Shown in pieces: positions 22,478-33,740 of a stretch of DNA of 64,000 nt. Both the position numbers and the translations under genes were made by a program. The stretch lies in contig CM055875.1 of NCBI GenBank assembly GCA_029582165.1, positions 5,013,001 through 5,077,000 of the forward strand. Direction: 5' to 3'. Under the pieces are notes generated by a model. It saw only the letters and a program-made list of their open reading frames with translations. It did no database searches and was not told where the DNA came from. Source of the DNA: Portulaca oleracea. Taxonomy: Eukaryota; Streptophyta; Magnoliopsida; Caryophyllales; Portulacaceae. The first letter of the stretch is position 1, and the number at the start of each line of letters is the position of its first letter.

Positions 22478-25400
22478 TTACGCAAATATATCTTCTGTAA
22501 TGAATGGAGTTTCATCGTCAACATAAGTATGAGATGGAGAGAGGAGCTGCTGATAGTTCAACTGCCTTGCAGCTTCATAAACAGCAATTCCAACACTGAC
22601 AGAAAGATTCAAACATCTGACATAGGTATCCACCATAGGAATTTTAATGGTTCCACCACCATAGGTCTCACTTCTGCAGTCATCCACAGCTTCTGGGGGC
22701 AGCCCACTCGTTTCTGACCCAAAGACAAGCCAGTCACCAGGCCTATATGCAAAATCCTGCCCACATCCAAACAACCTGTTATCGCATTTCCATATCCTTG
22801 TCACACGAGCCCAACCTGTATGTAGTGTTACAACTTTCTCTGCAGATTTGTCTTCTTTTCCTTTTTTTTTTTTTTTTTGGAGGAGGGGGGGTGTTGGTTG
22901 TTGACTGAAAAAAAGAAAAAAAAAAAAGAAACAGAGACATTCACAAACACAATATAAGGAAGGCTTAAAGCATGTAGGGAACTGTCCTCAAGGAATTAGT
23001 CGACATCTCGCGTACTTACCCTCATATTATGGCAAAGATCCCTCAGAGGATCCAATGAGCATCCATGAATGCTTTTGGTAAGAAAAAAAAGAATTATTTG
23101 CCATTCTAAAAAAGAACCCAAAAAAATGAGAGATTTCACTTTTACTCTTATATTACCAAGAAAAATGGAGCTTAAAAAATCCTAACTGATACAACTGCTA
23201 AATTCAGATAAGATCAGTTGATTTATGATTCTGCAAAAACGAAATATACGGTGATGTAGGGTACGACAATTGCTCCCAAATGCCTGAACATTTATGGTGC
23301 ACAGATAGCCACCTTCTGGCAAATAAACTGCCAACCACCAGAAATACATGCAGGTGTGGTCCAATCCAGAGTGTTGGACATTAGAATTGACCATAAGCAA
23401 ACACAAATCGACTAGTCAGTAGTCACCCCATGAGGTCGACATAAGTCCAAGTATATATTTTAATAAAGTAGGGAGAAGCTACTTTTCTTATTTGTGACAG
23501 AATTTTACATTCTTTTGAGTTCTTCCAATCCAATACAAACTACTTCAGCAGCCTCTGCATCAGTACTCAGACTCTCTGACAATCTGGGAGGAAATCAGTT
23601 TCAGCTTTTATTCATATTCTAGCAGAAAAGGTCTATAGTGCAGCATATTCACTCTTAGCATTCATTCATATTATAGCAAAATTGTTCTGTTTCAGCATAT
23701 TCTAATTGTAGAATGTTGCAACTCCATCAGTATACAAAAGATCAAATATTCAGGACACTGTACATGTTCTTAAAAACAGAAAGGGAATGTGGGTTATGTA
23801 AAAATTTAAAAATACAATGAGTTAAAGATGTTATGGTTCTGGGAGCTTAGCCAGACAAGTTGAAGACTTACCGAATGTATAGCTGTTCCCTTTTTAGTGA
23901 AAGCCAACAGTCGGTTTTCTTTGCCCTGTGTATACAGTCAGTTACAATACCAGGTGAGAATAGAAAGATAACAAAGAAAAGAAAAGAGAAATGGGCAAAA
24001 CAGGATGTTAAAACATTACTTGCAGTGAGAAATAGTGTCGAAACTCAGCCCAAGAAGGGTGCACTTTGACAACTACATACCTTGCAGCCACTGTTAAGGT
24101 TGTACACAGAATGACAGAAAACTGTTGAACAAAAACTGGTACTCATCATACTGAAGACATTGAGTAAACAGTGCTATAGGTTCTCAACCATGCTCCACAC
24201 TAGTTTTAACTCATTCTTAATTGATAACAACTATTTCAAAAGCAATCACTCATAACTTGCAACAGAATCCTCTCCAACTCCAATATACCTAGTTCTGATC
24301 CGACTTTTCCTTCTTTTATTTTTCTTTTAATTTTTTAGTAGAAAGAAAAATAGCGGAGCTGAGAACTTTGTTATAGATTTAAAGGATACGGCCAATAATC
24401 CAATCCAGCACGCTTGAGTTTGGCATCATCCACTCTAAATCCCAATGGCTGCCACAATTACAAATTGTCAGTATTAAGGCATTACTTACTCGAGAGTGAC
24501 GATAATTGCACTCAAGAGAGATATTTCACCTCAACTAGGTGTAGCTTGACACCTGAAGCAGCACATGTTCTAGCAATGCACCCTGTATTTCCAGGAATCT
24601 GTAAACAAAGCAGAGACTTTAGATTCAGTCTCCAGAACAAGGTTGAAAGCATCTCAAATGTGACATAAGGATAGGTGTGACAACAAAATGTAGATAATAT
24701 GAACAAGTTAAAAATATTCATCGCCTAAGTATAAAATTAGAATGACCTTTCTAAACCATAGGACACATTCACTCCCATCAAAACATTGCTGAAGCCATAC
24801 TATAAACTGAGGAAAAAACCCTTTGCACATGACAGCTGAATGAAAGATATTTCTGCATTCTGGCCTTACTAAAAGCCCTGATTTCACTTTGTTACAGAAA
24901 ATGACTTTTGGTCAAAAGCGCATATCAGTATAAGGAATGAAATCTGTGTTTGGCAAATTAGTTGTTCACACTTCACACATTTAGTAATTTAAAGATCACC
25001 AACATAACATACACATAAATCACTAATGCTCAAAGTAATGACTAGTTGGTTACTAACCAAGGATTCAAAATGTGGCTGATTCGCAACGAAATGGCCTGCA
25101 TTGTGAAGGATTTGAATTTTGGCGAACTTCGTTTTGCCCCATGACAAGGTGCAATATGGAAACTTATTGTCATATTTTAGTGATTTTTTCAATATGGAAA
25201 TTTATGAGCGGTAGCAAAGCACAAGAGATTATGAGGCAAGGGATAACAGCACTCAGCTAGTCTCATGCATTGAATTGGCTCGGATGGGTCATTTTAGAGG
25301 GAACAATGTTAGTATAGACCACAAACTAACATGTTTGCAGTTTCTTGAGACGAAGCTGTATTTGTTTTAACTTCCATTTATCAACAAGAGACAGGATGAT

Positions 25401-28400
25401 GAACGATATTATAAGCTATACACTTCTGAAACCAGAACTTGTCATATAGTTTATATGCAATCTCCATGTATTACTAAAATCTGAATAGTTGGGTGTATTT
25501 GTACATGACAGCCTAAACCTTCACAACTAGGCATTGACTTTATTTTTGTCCACGAGAGCAAATCCTTCTTTCCAGGAACACAAAAGGCAACGATCTTTCC
25601 AGGAACACAAAGGCAATGATCTCACAGTTTTCCAAACCAGTGAAACTAGCTGTTGTGATGTATGTGTAGCTGAAGGAGATTAGAGTGCATCAAGCAAGAC
25701 ACACATCAATAATAAGAACTCGAATGGATAGGTATTCTTTGATCCAAAACCATGTAGGAATTCAGATCCAAAGAAAGAAAACAATCGAAAGAGGGGATAA
25801 ACAAGTGATGTATGAGTGATACAGAGACACCACAATCACAAACCACAAGAATTGGACTAGCTCATCTCCTTTGGATACAGAAACACCACCAAAAGAGCAA
25901 GATTAAGTTACAAAAATCAAGATACATAAGTAAAAATTTCGAGAGTTATTAGGACACTCATAAAAGACTCAAAGCTCACTCCATTACTCAAACTGAACTA
26001 ATAAACCAGGTTACAAGAGTCTTACATATATAAACATAAGCAAGTAGCTCTAGGATACACGTGAGCTTTCCTAAGCATGAAGAAACGTCTAAACAAGCTT
26101 AATTAAGCTAACAAACTTCGAAATTCAGAAGCTCCTTTCCTTCTCCTAGAGGTTTTCGTCCAACATAACCAAAAGACAGGCCTCTTGCATGAAGACACAC
26201 GAGTGCTTCTCTGGACCAGCCAAGACACTTAAGGCATTCTAATGACGCCACCTCCCCGTTGCTTGCTTGCTTGCACTTACCTTAGCAGCTAGGACATCCT
26301 TTGAACCAGATACTATGAGGGAATTACAAAAACTCTGGAGAAAAGACTGAAATACCCCTTAACAAACTCAAAATTCCAAGCTGGGCAGATTTGGCTTCTG
26401 TCGAGTACACTCCAACTGTTTTATCTTAATGACATACCAAATGAACCCAAATCTGACATGTGATAGCTTTTCGGAAAGCTTATTCATAGCCCTTCAAAGT
26501 TCCATAGGGCTATACCCGAAGAGATCTCTCAATTAAGAGATATACACATAAAGAGATTAGGTACCACACTGGCCGAATGATACTCCAAACTGTTTGTAAT
26601 TTGCTTGACTTTTCCGGCTGCCAAATAACATGATTGCACGAATGTAGCTAGGTTTTCATCATTAGGAATGCAAAATGATGGACGGGTGGCTAGATCTCCA
26701 TCATGTTGGCACCATTTGTTGGCCAAGTCTAGATTGTTCTTAACTTTAGCATAATTGCCAATTCCAACTTTCAGAATAGTTACAAGGGAACAATACATGT
26801 TCCTCACTCATGGAGTTCCCACCCTTTAACAAGCACCCTTGAACAAGTCACAATTTTGTTGGGGTAGCAGAAAAAAGGAATAGCAAACTCTTAGGCCTAC
26901 CGCCTATGCATATCCAATGAGGTGAGGTTGAAAAGTCTGACTCAAATTTCACTCTAAAATAGCTTAAGTTAACCAACTAAGGAAAATTGCAAGGAGAAAG
27001 TCTATAAAAGTTAAATTGAAAGCAGTCGATAGCCAACTTATGGTTAAAGGGAGGTACACATACGAGTGCATTACGTCGTTTGGTATGAGGGAATAGGGGG
27101 TTGAGAATGGGAATAGAAGGACTGAGAGTACAATTCCCATGTTTGTTTTATGCTAATAGGAAAAAGGGGAGGAATGAGAATGGGAATGGGAATGAAGGCC
27201 CCAACTCCCACCAATCTATTACCAGGGGTTGGTGGTAATAGAAACTAGGAATTCATTAGTCATTATTAAATACCAATATTGCCCTTATACTTAATTATTA
27301 TTCCCAAAACTACCCACATCTACTTAAGAAATATCAGATATTATTAAACCCTCACATATATATGCTGCCACACCATATTTAGTTGCATATTACTTATTTA
27401 TTAGAATGTTGATTTATTAAATCCTTAATATTTCGAGCTTTTATATAGTTGTTTTAAATTTTTAATTCATAATTGATGCTTAATAATCTTATTTGAATTT
27501 TTTATGAACATTAATTTTTTAAATGGTAATTGATTTTCTAGATGTAAATATGTGTTAATTATGTCCTACCCATTTCAATTTATTAAAACATTCATATATT
27601 AATTAAAAAGGTATTTTAGTACTCCTTCCAATCCATATTAATTGTTGTCTTTGATAATCGTTCAATCAAATTTTAAAATTTTTTGACTATAAATTTCACA
27701 GCATATACAATGAGTTGTTATATAAAATTATCACCATTAGATTCATAACCAAAAATATTATCAATCAAAGAGTGACATTAGAAACTGTAAAAGTCATAAT
27801 TATGACAATTAATATGGAACGGAAGTAGTAAATGTGTATGACCAATCCTACTACCACTTATTCCCAATTGAAATTACCACGTAACAATCGGTAACTCTTA
27901 AAGATATTTCAATTCGCATTCTCATGATAAATTCTCATTCTTATTCTCATTCTCATTGCATACCAAACGGGCCAGACCCATGAAGCATGACAGAAAGAAG
28001 ACTCATTGCACTGTTAAAATGGGAAGTATGTGAAATAATGGACTTGGGCCCAATTCAACCCAAAAGCTAGCATAGGAGGTTGAGGCACCCAAGCCATTAT
28101 AAACACCACAATATGGGTGTCAAAGGCCGATGAGGGACAACTCAACACGCCCCCCTCACCACGAGGGGCAGACAACTGCGGGCGCGACCCCAACGTCAAT
28201 GACCCTAGCTCTGATATCATGTGAAATAATGGACTTGACCCCAATTCAACCCCAAAAGCTAGCTTAGGAGGTTGAGGCACCCCAATCATTATAAACACCA
28301 CAATATGGGTGTCAAAAGGCCCATGTGGGACAACTCAACAAAGTAAAATAGGATACCTGGGGAGAGACCAAGACAACTTGAAGCAGGTGCGGTTGCTGTT

Positions 28401-28729
28401 GGGCAGTTAGCCCAGACCCATGAGGCAAAGAAGACTCATTAGCCCTCGCATTGTCAGCTGTAAAAACCCATAAAAGAGAAGTATTAATACACTCATTACA
28501 ATAGAAGACATAGAAAGAGAGGTAGAGAGAAATTACGAATGGAGTTGGAAAGAGTGCAGAAGCAAGAGAAGGGTGAAGCAGCTGGTGTGGGTAAGAAAGA
28601 GAAAGAGAGAGAACGAGGGAGGAACAACTTTGTGGGCTTTAGAGCAGCACGTTTGTGAGAGAAGAATAAGCGTCCGCAAAAGAGGGCGGAAGTGGGGGAA
28701 GAAGATGAAATGGATAGAGATAAAGACAT
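22478..28729 (-). CDS. SpoU/TrmL-like RNA 2'-O-methyltransferase with organelle-type leader (seven exons)
   Basis: Exons, minus strand: 28729-28537, 28457-28357, 24598-24530, 24448-24390, 24080-24020, 23925-23872, 22756-22478. All splice phases agree and give 271 codons. Residues 1-64 are Ser-, Leu- and Phe-rich with few acidic residues, like a chloroplast or mitochondrial transit peptide. The SPOUT fold follows: motif 1 N-T-G-x3-R (PGNTGCIARTC, residues 100-110), AKLKRAGLDYWPY, RLLAFTKKGT, motif 2 LVFGSETSGLP (189-199), and the knot motif 3 IPMVDTYVRCLNLSVSVGIA (218-237). The family uses S-adenosylmethionine to 2'-O-methylate tRNA (TrmL, wobble position 34) or related RNA; the exact substrate here is not known. 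The domain is complete and the gene appears intact. Intron 4 has U12-type splice signals; intron 2 (3.76 kb) is full of transposons. A frameshifted GRF-type gene lies divergently 558 bp away. Confidence 0.92.
24081..24389 (-). other. U12-type (minor spliceosome) GT-AG intron in the SpoU gene
   Basis: The 5' splice site reads GTATCCTTT (24389-24381), a full match to the U12 donor consensus RTATCCTTT. Near the 3' end the minus strand reads CCTTAAC (24099-24093), the core U12 branch-site motif, with its adenosine about 13 nt before the AG at 24082-24081. There is no strong polypyrimidine tract. Splicing here joins a Pro codon (CC|G) and the protein reads through into YVVVKVHPSW, so the boundaries are supported by coding sense. 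Confidence 0.88.
25650..26520 (-). repeat. Diverged LTR-like copy of the 30433/39398 family in intron 2
   Basis: It shares phrases with the repeats at 30433-31776 and 39398-40604: the gatacagagacaccac block, the ggatacagaaacaccaccaaaag block, and the gagagttattagg followed by actcaaagctcactc stretch. It is more diverged than those two are from each other. It looks like a solo or truncated LTR in the minus orientation; the boundaries are approximate. Confidence 0.5.
26518..26704. repeat. Dispersed repeat, copy 1
   Basis: About 185 bp is closely shared with 59783-59975, including aagagatatacacataaa, gaatgatactccaaa, and ccaaataacatgattgcac. One copy lies in an intron of the SpoU gene and the other in intron 1 of the LSF1-like gene. 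No terminal repeats or target duplications were found, so the class is unknown. Confidence 0.7.
27077..27969. mobile_element. Inverted-ended element with CGTTTGGTAT termini
   Basis: The left end reads CGTTTGGTATGAGGGAAT and the right end reads GCATACCAAACG, an inverted repeat of about 11 bp. Inside, G/A-rich and T/C-rich subterminal tracts (gggaatgggaatg versus cattctcattctcat) extend the complementarity. No clear target duplication. A Stowaway-like MITE is nested at 27622-27828. No ORF. Confidence 0.5.
27622..27828. mobile_element. Stowaway-like MITE
   Basis: Flanked by TA (27620-27621, 27829-27830). The ends are inverted: left CTCCTTCCAATCCATATTAATTG, and the reverse complement of the right end CTACTTCCGTTCCATATTAATTG. 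The terminus and TA target are typical of Stowaway MITEs. 207 bp, no ORF. Confidence 0.8.
28029..28340 (-). mobile_element. TRIM retrotransposon, 312 bp, with 5-bp target duplication
   Basis: Two direct repeats of about 120 bp (28029-28147 and 28220-28340) start TGTGAAATAATGG and end CAACTCAACA. Read on the minus strand, the right copy is the 5' LTR. It is followed directly by a primer-binding-like site (plus strand gctctgatatca, 28208-28219), and a purine-rich GTGAGGGGGGCG tract abuts the left LTR. A perfect AAGTA duplication flanks it (28024-28028, 28341-28345). It has no coding capacity: a terminal-repeat retrotransposon in miniature. It sits 11 bp beyond the donor of SpoU exon 2, counting from the duplication. 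Confidence 0.9.
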
Positions 28730-29287
28730 GGGTGGATGGGGCAGAGCGTGGGAGACGGGGGAAGGCAGACCCGGGGGGGGGGGGGGTGTGGGGGGAATTT
28801 AGATAACCGCGGTCCGCTCTTCACTTCAACTTCATTAACGTGCAGGTTATTAAGTGAGTTCTTCGTGAGTACGCCACTAACTTTGCAAAAATTGTAATTT
28901 TGTCATTCGAAAAAAAAATATATGATCAAAGTATTATTGATTTATGTCAAGTGTGACAAAAAATTTTACTGGTTTGTGATTCGTTTTAGCCGATTTTAGA
29001 CAAGTGAAAGGTGTTTAATGTTTTGATTAGCTATTAAGTTTCCCCCTGGACTACCTACCTAAATTTATTGTCCATCTAATTTTTTTTACAACTTAAATTT
29101 ACTGCCCCCCTCCACTCAAACGCTTCATCTTCTTCTTCCTTAACTCTCCTCTTCACTTTCCCCAGCTCTGTCTGACATAACTCAAGAGCTCTTTCTTCAT
29201 TTCTGGCCAAAGAAAAAAAATTAGGGCTTTCACCCAACTTCTTCAATTTTCTACTCGATAAACCCTAGATTCACACAAAACACATCA
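28730..29287. promoter_or_regulatory. Divergent intergenic region between the SpoU gene and the GRF-type gene
   Basis: 558 bp separate the two start codons, so both promoters must lie here. A run of about 13 G (near 28771-28784) is close to the SpoU start. C/T-rich stretches (about 29125-29165) precede the plus-strand gene, as in many plant 5' leaders. No clear TATA box was assigned for either direction. Confidence 0.45.
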
Positions 29288-29757
29288 ATGACTGCCTCTT
29301 TTTCCTCTGTTGGGAACAGCCTTGCTTGGGCTTGTCGTGACTTTACATGTGACAAGAACCTGATATTTTACTATCAATGTGGGAGTCATTGTCTGGTGTA
29401 CACTTCATTCACATCTAAAACCCTCTTAAGAGGTTTACACGGTGTTGCAGGTGGCAGTCCCCTGCTGATTGTGGGTTCTTCAAGTGGATTGATGACTCAA
29501 TTTGCGATCAGGTGGTTGTTGCAGCAAAGACCTTGATTGGAAAATTTGAAGGTGCACAAAAAAAGAGGGATGAGTATAGGTACAAGGTGGAGGTGGCAGA
29601 AGCTAACATTGATGATCTGTTGGGTGAGCTTCACAGGCTGAGGGGGGAGAATCAAAAAATGAAGAAGAAAATGGGGTTGGTGGTGGTGATGTTTGTTCTA
29701 GTGTTTGTGATGGGGGTTGTTGCTGGGGGGGCATTGGTAATTAGTTGTATCAGTTGA
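29288..29757 (+). pseudogene. GRF-type zinc-finger protein with coiled coil and C-terminal membrane segment, frameshifted
   Basis: Two adjoining frames form one GRF-type protein. The first (from ATG 29288) includes FYYQCGSHCLVYTSFTSK. After a 1-nt loss near 29417-29420 the sense continues in another frame with a Cys- and Trp-containing stretch and CGFFKWIDDSICDQ (about 29460-29511). It then gives a charged coiled-coil region and a hydrophobic tail, GLVVVMFVLVFVMGVVAGGA, likely a membrane anchor (to 29757). GRF fingers have a C-x-C-G start and a later C-G-x-F; here the first cysteine appears to be Tyr. GRF zinc fingers bind nucleic acid in several proteins, but the plant membrane-anchored small forms have no settled role. 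A sequencing error could mimic the frameshift. Confidence 0.65.
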
Positions 29758-30432
29758 TGGTGGGTGAGGATGTTATTTTGGAAGCTGATGATGTGTAAAT
29801 ATGATGGTTAATGATGATGACGGAACAATTTGCAATAGATGAATATGATGTATGTAATGTATGATGATGCTAGTAATTGATTTTTTGGGTCATTGGCACT
29901 TTGCCAAAACCGTGGCCATTTGTATAGCATCTTGTACAGATGTTGCAGTTTTTTCTCATCAGTTTGATGTAAGTTGGGTTGGTTGGGTAGTCTGTTTTGG
30001 TTGTTATGTAATGTGGGTAGTATATAGGCAATGGAATTGTAAAAATCTGTTTTCAATGCTAATGAACGGAAAAGGATGATTGCTTGGCATTTCATTGTAC
30101 ATCTCAAGTTCATTATGCTTTGTTTGTTGAAAGATTGTAAATGAAAGGCAACGAAAGCTTGAATATGCACCAAAAGACATTAAACACAAGATAGATGAAA
30201 TAATAGGAGAATAAACTTGCATTACATATGAGCGAATATGTAATGGGTACAACATCTAGTGTTTGATGTATATACTACTTTGTTTTGGCTTAAGTTATCA
30301 ACCAAATAGGGTACCAAATTGAAAGATATACAAAAGACATATCCCTTCTCCTCCCCCCCCCCCCCTCCCTCCAAAAAAAAAAGTATGGCATTGACAGTTT
30401 GACACCATTTACATCCTAGTTAGTATATCACC
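29758..30432. other. Intergenic stretch without a recognisable gene
   Basis: It holds the presumed 3' untranslated region of the GRF-type gene, and a poly(C) tract followed by poly(A) at about 30351-30382. I see no conserved coding sequence on either strand. Confidence 0.5.
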
Positions 30433-31776
30433 TGACGTATATAAGCTCACCAAGTACTTGAATTCAGCAAGCTTAAAACATCATAGGACAAAAAAAACCA
30501 CTCGTTTGGTATGAAATTCTAATTAGAATGGTGATTCAAATATAAAGGAAAGAAAAACAAAGGAAATCAAAGATAGAACAAGTGTTTGATATCCGATACA
30601 GACACACCATGAATCACAAACACAAGATAGAAGAAGTGAGTTTCGATTGATACCGTCACACCACAATCAAATCTCACAAAGGCTAGTACTTGAATCTCTC
30701 TTTTGGATATAAACACACCACCAAAAAATTGAAAACAACCTCTACACAAACACCACTTGATTAGCCAAATCAAGATACTGGAGTAGAAATATTGAGAGTT
30801 ATTAGTTACTCACAAACAAGGAAAGCTCTAGGCTCACTCTATTTCATTCAAAGACTTATTGAACATAAAAGGTATTACATGGAGTATTTATACACGGCTG
30901 GAATAAAAATAAAATTAACAAGCAAGCACATTGAGCAAGTAACTAGCTAAACTATCTAATTAGAGGTTTCCTATTCATGAAGTAACCTCTAATTTATTTT
31001 AATTAACCTAAGTACATTATAATTAAACTAATACAATACTTCAGGCTGAAGTTCTCATCCAATATAGCATCCATAAAGACTAATTGAAAATAAGCTACAT
31101 GGTACTTTCACATTGGTGCATCATACTTCACTTGGATTGCAATCCTTGGTTGTCATCTGTTATATAGGTATAGGTTGTGCTTCTTAATTTAGTAGGAGGC
31201 TTCCTTGGTCGTCCAAAGAAAGGAGAATAACACAAACTCTGTTGAAAAGTTCAATGTAACCTTGCTGAATAACCAAAATAACAAGCTGATTTCTATTGGG
31301 CCAACAACTATAATTAAGGAATTCCATGCATAAACTCCACCTCCTCTTGAGTAATTACTTACCCTAAGCCTCCACAAGCTGCTACATCATCTTAGGATCA
31401 TATATTTACTATAGGTAACTCGAGCATATGGTGAAAAGACCAAAATAACCCTTTAAGATTGCAAAATACCAAAGTTGCGTCGAATAGACCCTCCCTGACA
31501 TACTCGGACTGATTTGGTTGTAGAAAATGTCCTTCAAATTCAGTCATGTGCACTCTTTAGGAAATATTGGAGGACTCATTAAGTGAAACAATGGCTTTGG
31601 AACCAACCATTTTTGACACTAAATGAGCATCTACGAAGTCAAACATTAAAGCATGTCAAAACTGAATTTTCTAGGCAAGACAACCTAGAAAATGTTTTGC
31701 TAAAAGTGATCCACACAAGCTTTAATCCTCAAACTTGGCTGAAAAATACGATAAATTATGAGGAACATGACTGCCA
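30433..31776 (-). repeat. Long LTR-like repeat, left copy
   Basis: About 1.34 kb matches 39398-40604 in the same orientation, for example the caagtgtttgatatccgatacagacacacca and ggagtatttatacacggct blocks. The left copy has extra sequence near 31320-31430. The likely LTR ends are TG at 30433 and CA near 31776. The orientation (minus) is inferred from the primer binding site beside the right copy. Confidence 0.6.
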
Positions 31777-32324
31777 AAAATGAAGCCTATGCTCTAATAC
31801 CAAATTCAGGTCTTTTCACCTTATGCTCTGATGCCAAAAATCAAGCCAATAATTTAGTTTGCTCTAACATAGGAAAGAGCTATCTATAAATCTGTTTAGC
31901 ATAAAAAAAATTTGAAAACTTGCCAGATAGAATCTATACATGCTAAAATACCTCAAGCGTAAAAAAATTTCATTTGTACATAGCTTAAATGGTTTAAATG
32001 GGTTGGTTTCTTTTCTGGAAAATCAAAGAGATAGTGTTTTATGGTAGGGTTATGGATGGGATGGCTTTTTGTTGAGCTTTGTTGGGACTATTTGAAAGCT
32101 TTTAACTCATGATAAGCAAAAGCTAACAAAGGAGGCATATAAGGTTCAAATTCTATGAAACAATAATCAACTTCAAACATAGTGTTTGGTGCTGATTTTG
32201 TTTTATAAGGAACCTCCTTCACCTTTTGTGCTTCTTGCAATCTAAATTCAGCACTTCTAACTCCATAAGTTCTTCCTCATCATTATAGACATCAAAGATA
32301 GGAGGTTGATAAAAACGAACAACA
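31777..32324 (-). other. Interior fragment of the long-LTR element with two PBS-like motifs
   Basis: No coding sequence. Two motifs resembling reversed primer binding sites, gctctaatacca (31791-31802) and gctctgatgcca (31825-31836), lie just inside the left LTR-like repeat where a polypurine tract would be expected instead. The rest continues, across the gypsy insertion, at 39287. Confidence 0.45.
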
Positions 32325-32329
32325 CTTTC

Positions 32330-33684
32330 TGATGGAGACCATCATGAACAACAACCAGCAGCAGCAGCTTCATCAGCAAAGGAGGCATCTATAGGAACTT
32401 CACCAGCACTTTCAGCAGCAGCACAAGGAGGAGACCTTGTTGATGAACCAAACTCAGAACCTAAGGAAGCATTTCCAGCAGAAACAGCAGGCTTCCAAAT
32501 CCCAGCACAGACAAAGACGCTATTCAAAGATGTTTCTCAAGATTCAGATACCAGCAGAGGTTTACATTTCACCAAAGAACCACCAACCCATCCACACCAT
32601 CCATCCAGGCTTGCTACACACTTGTTAAGCAAGTCCTGGCACCCACACCATTCACCAAAGAAGATTGGTCATCCGGACTAACTCCAGCCTCCCAAAGAGA
32701 ATAAATCAAGCAGCAATCTTTCTCAATGTCATATCTATTGATTGAGGAAGATTCAACCAAGGTTCCCTAGGAGTTTTTTGTCCCCTGTCATGCCATTTTC
32801 AAGTCCAAGTCAAGTCTCAACATGTTCGAGCATGGCATCAGCAAGTTTCACAAGCCAGAACAAGCAATCCCAGCAGGATTGTTTGTTATCAGTTTTTCCA
32901 GAACCCCAGTTCTGTGGCTAAGTCCTGTGCCTTTTTGTACATAGGGGTTGTTTTGGTCTTTCCAGCATAATATTAACCTGTTGAGATTACTTCCAGGTTA
33001 ACATTGGCGCGGGAATCACCTCAGTAAATCAATATTTACCCCCCTAGAGAGGAAAGCCTCTCATTGGTCCATTTTGCCACTCTTTTGGCATTTGGTCCAA
33101 TCAGAGCTTAGCTAAGTATTTTGCTTTTATTTTCTTATCAAATGTACTCGAGATAGTTAGTATGTAATCAGTTGTATTAGTTTAAAGCTTTATAGCTTAG
33201 ATTAGATCAGGGAGATTAGACAGAAGCTTATGCTTACAAATCGCTAATCGATCGTTAGTTTTCTTTATATTCTGAAGTTTTCCATCAATGAAAGGCATCT
33301 TAGTGTTCATCCAATAGTATTCTCGAGTGTCTTAGTACCTCTGAAAGTTTGTGAGTGTCCTATAACTCTCAGTCTTGGTTAAAACAGCTCCTGTCACTGG
33401 ATTTTGGCAATCATCCAGCAAGTGTCAGCTGTGCTTCATCACCCATGCTTTGGTGTGTCTGTAGAGGCATGAATGTGAGAGTCCTTTGCCCTTGATTGCA
33501 GCTGAAGGTGTGTCTGTAACAGTTGTAAGCAAGCCTATCTTTTATGTTATGTCTTGGGTTGTCTTCTATTCCAGCTAATTGCTTTTAGACAGTTCTTGTG
33601 TTTTAAGCATTCAACTGTATTTGTGCGAGGTTGTATGGTGCATTATAGTTCAATACTCTGATCATTGTGAGCTAGCATACATCA
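32330..33684 (+). repeat. 5' LTR of the 32330-39281 gypsy element (1355 bp)
   Basis: It starts TGATGGAGACCATC and ends AGCATACATCA, then two to three bases and the initiator-Met primer binding site. It matches 37972-39281 with small indels; for example, the 5' copy has about 40 extra bases near 33000-33040. It contains a CAG/CAA-rich stretch at 32350-32480 that continues the pol 3' coding sense in the other copy. Confidence 0.9.
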
Positions 33685-33740
33685 TCTTGGTATCAGAGCA
33701 TTGTGTTCTATCTAGGAGTGTGTTGCTTGTTGTAGTTGAG

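Larger units (their letters stand above)
24599..28356 (-). other. Long intron 2 of the SpoU gene, mostly repeats
   Basis: Contents: an LTR-like remnant at about 25650-26520, a dispersed repeat at about 26518-26704 also present near 59783, an inverted-ended element at 27077-27969 with a Stowaway-like MITE inside, a decayed partial duplication of exon 2 at about 27970-28015, and a TRIM at 28029-28340. Between 24599 and 25640 I see no recognisable feature. Confidence 0.7.

Noticed and set aside
22529..22717. Plus-strand frame of 62 codons
   Set aside because: It lies antisense to the last SpoU exon, whose motifs are on the minus strand.
28351..28357. A second U12-type donor at SpoU intron 2 (GTATCCTAT)
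   Set aside because: The donor matches 8 of 9 positions, but the acceptor end (24599 onward) has a pyrimidine-rich tract and no CCTTAAC branch motif, so a major-class intron is more likely.
28573..28806. Plus-strand frame of 77 codons
   Set aside because: It is antisense to SpoU exon 1 and is low-complexity Arg/Lys/Glu/Gly.
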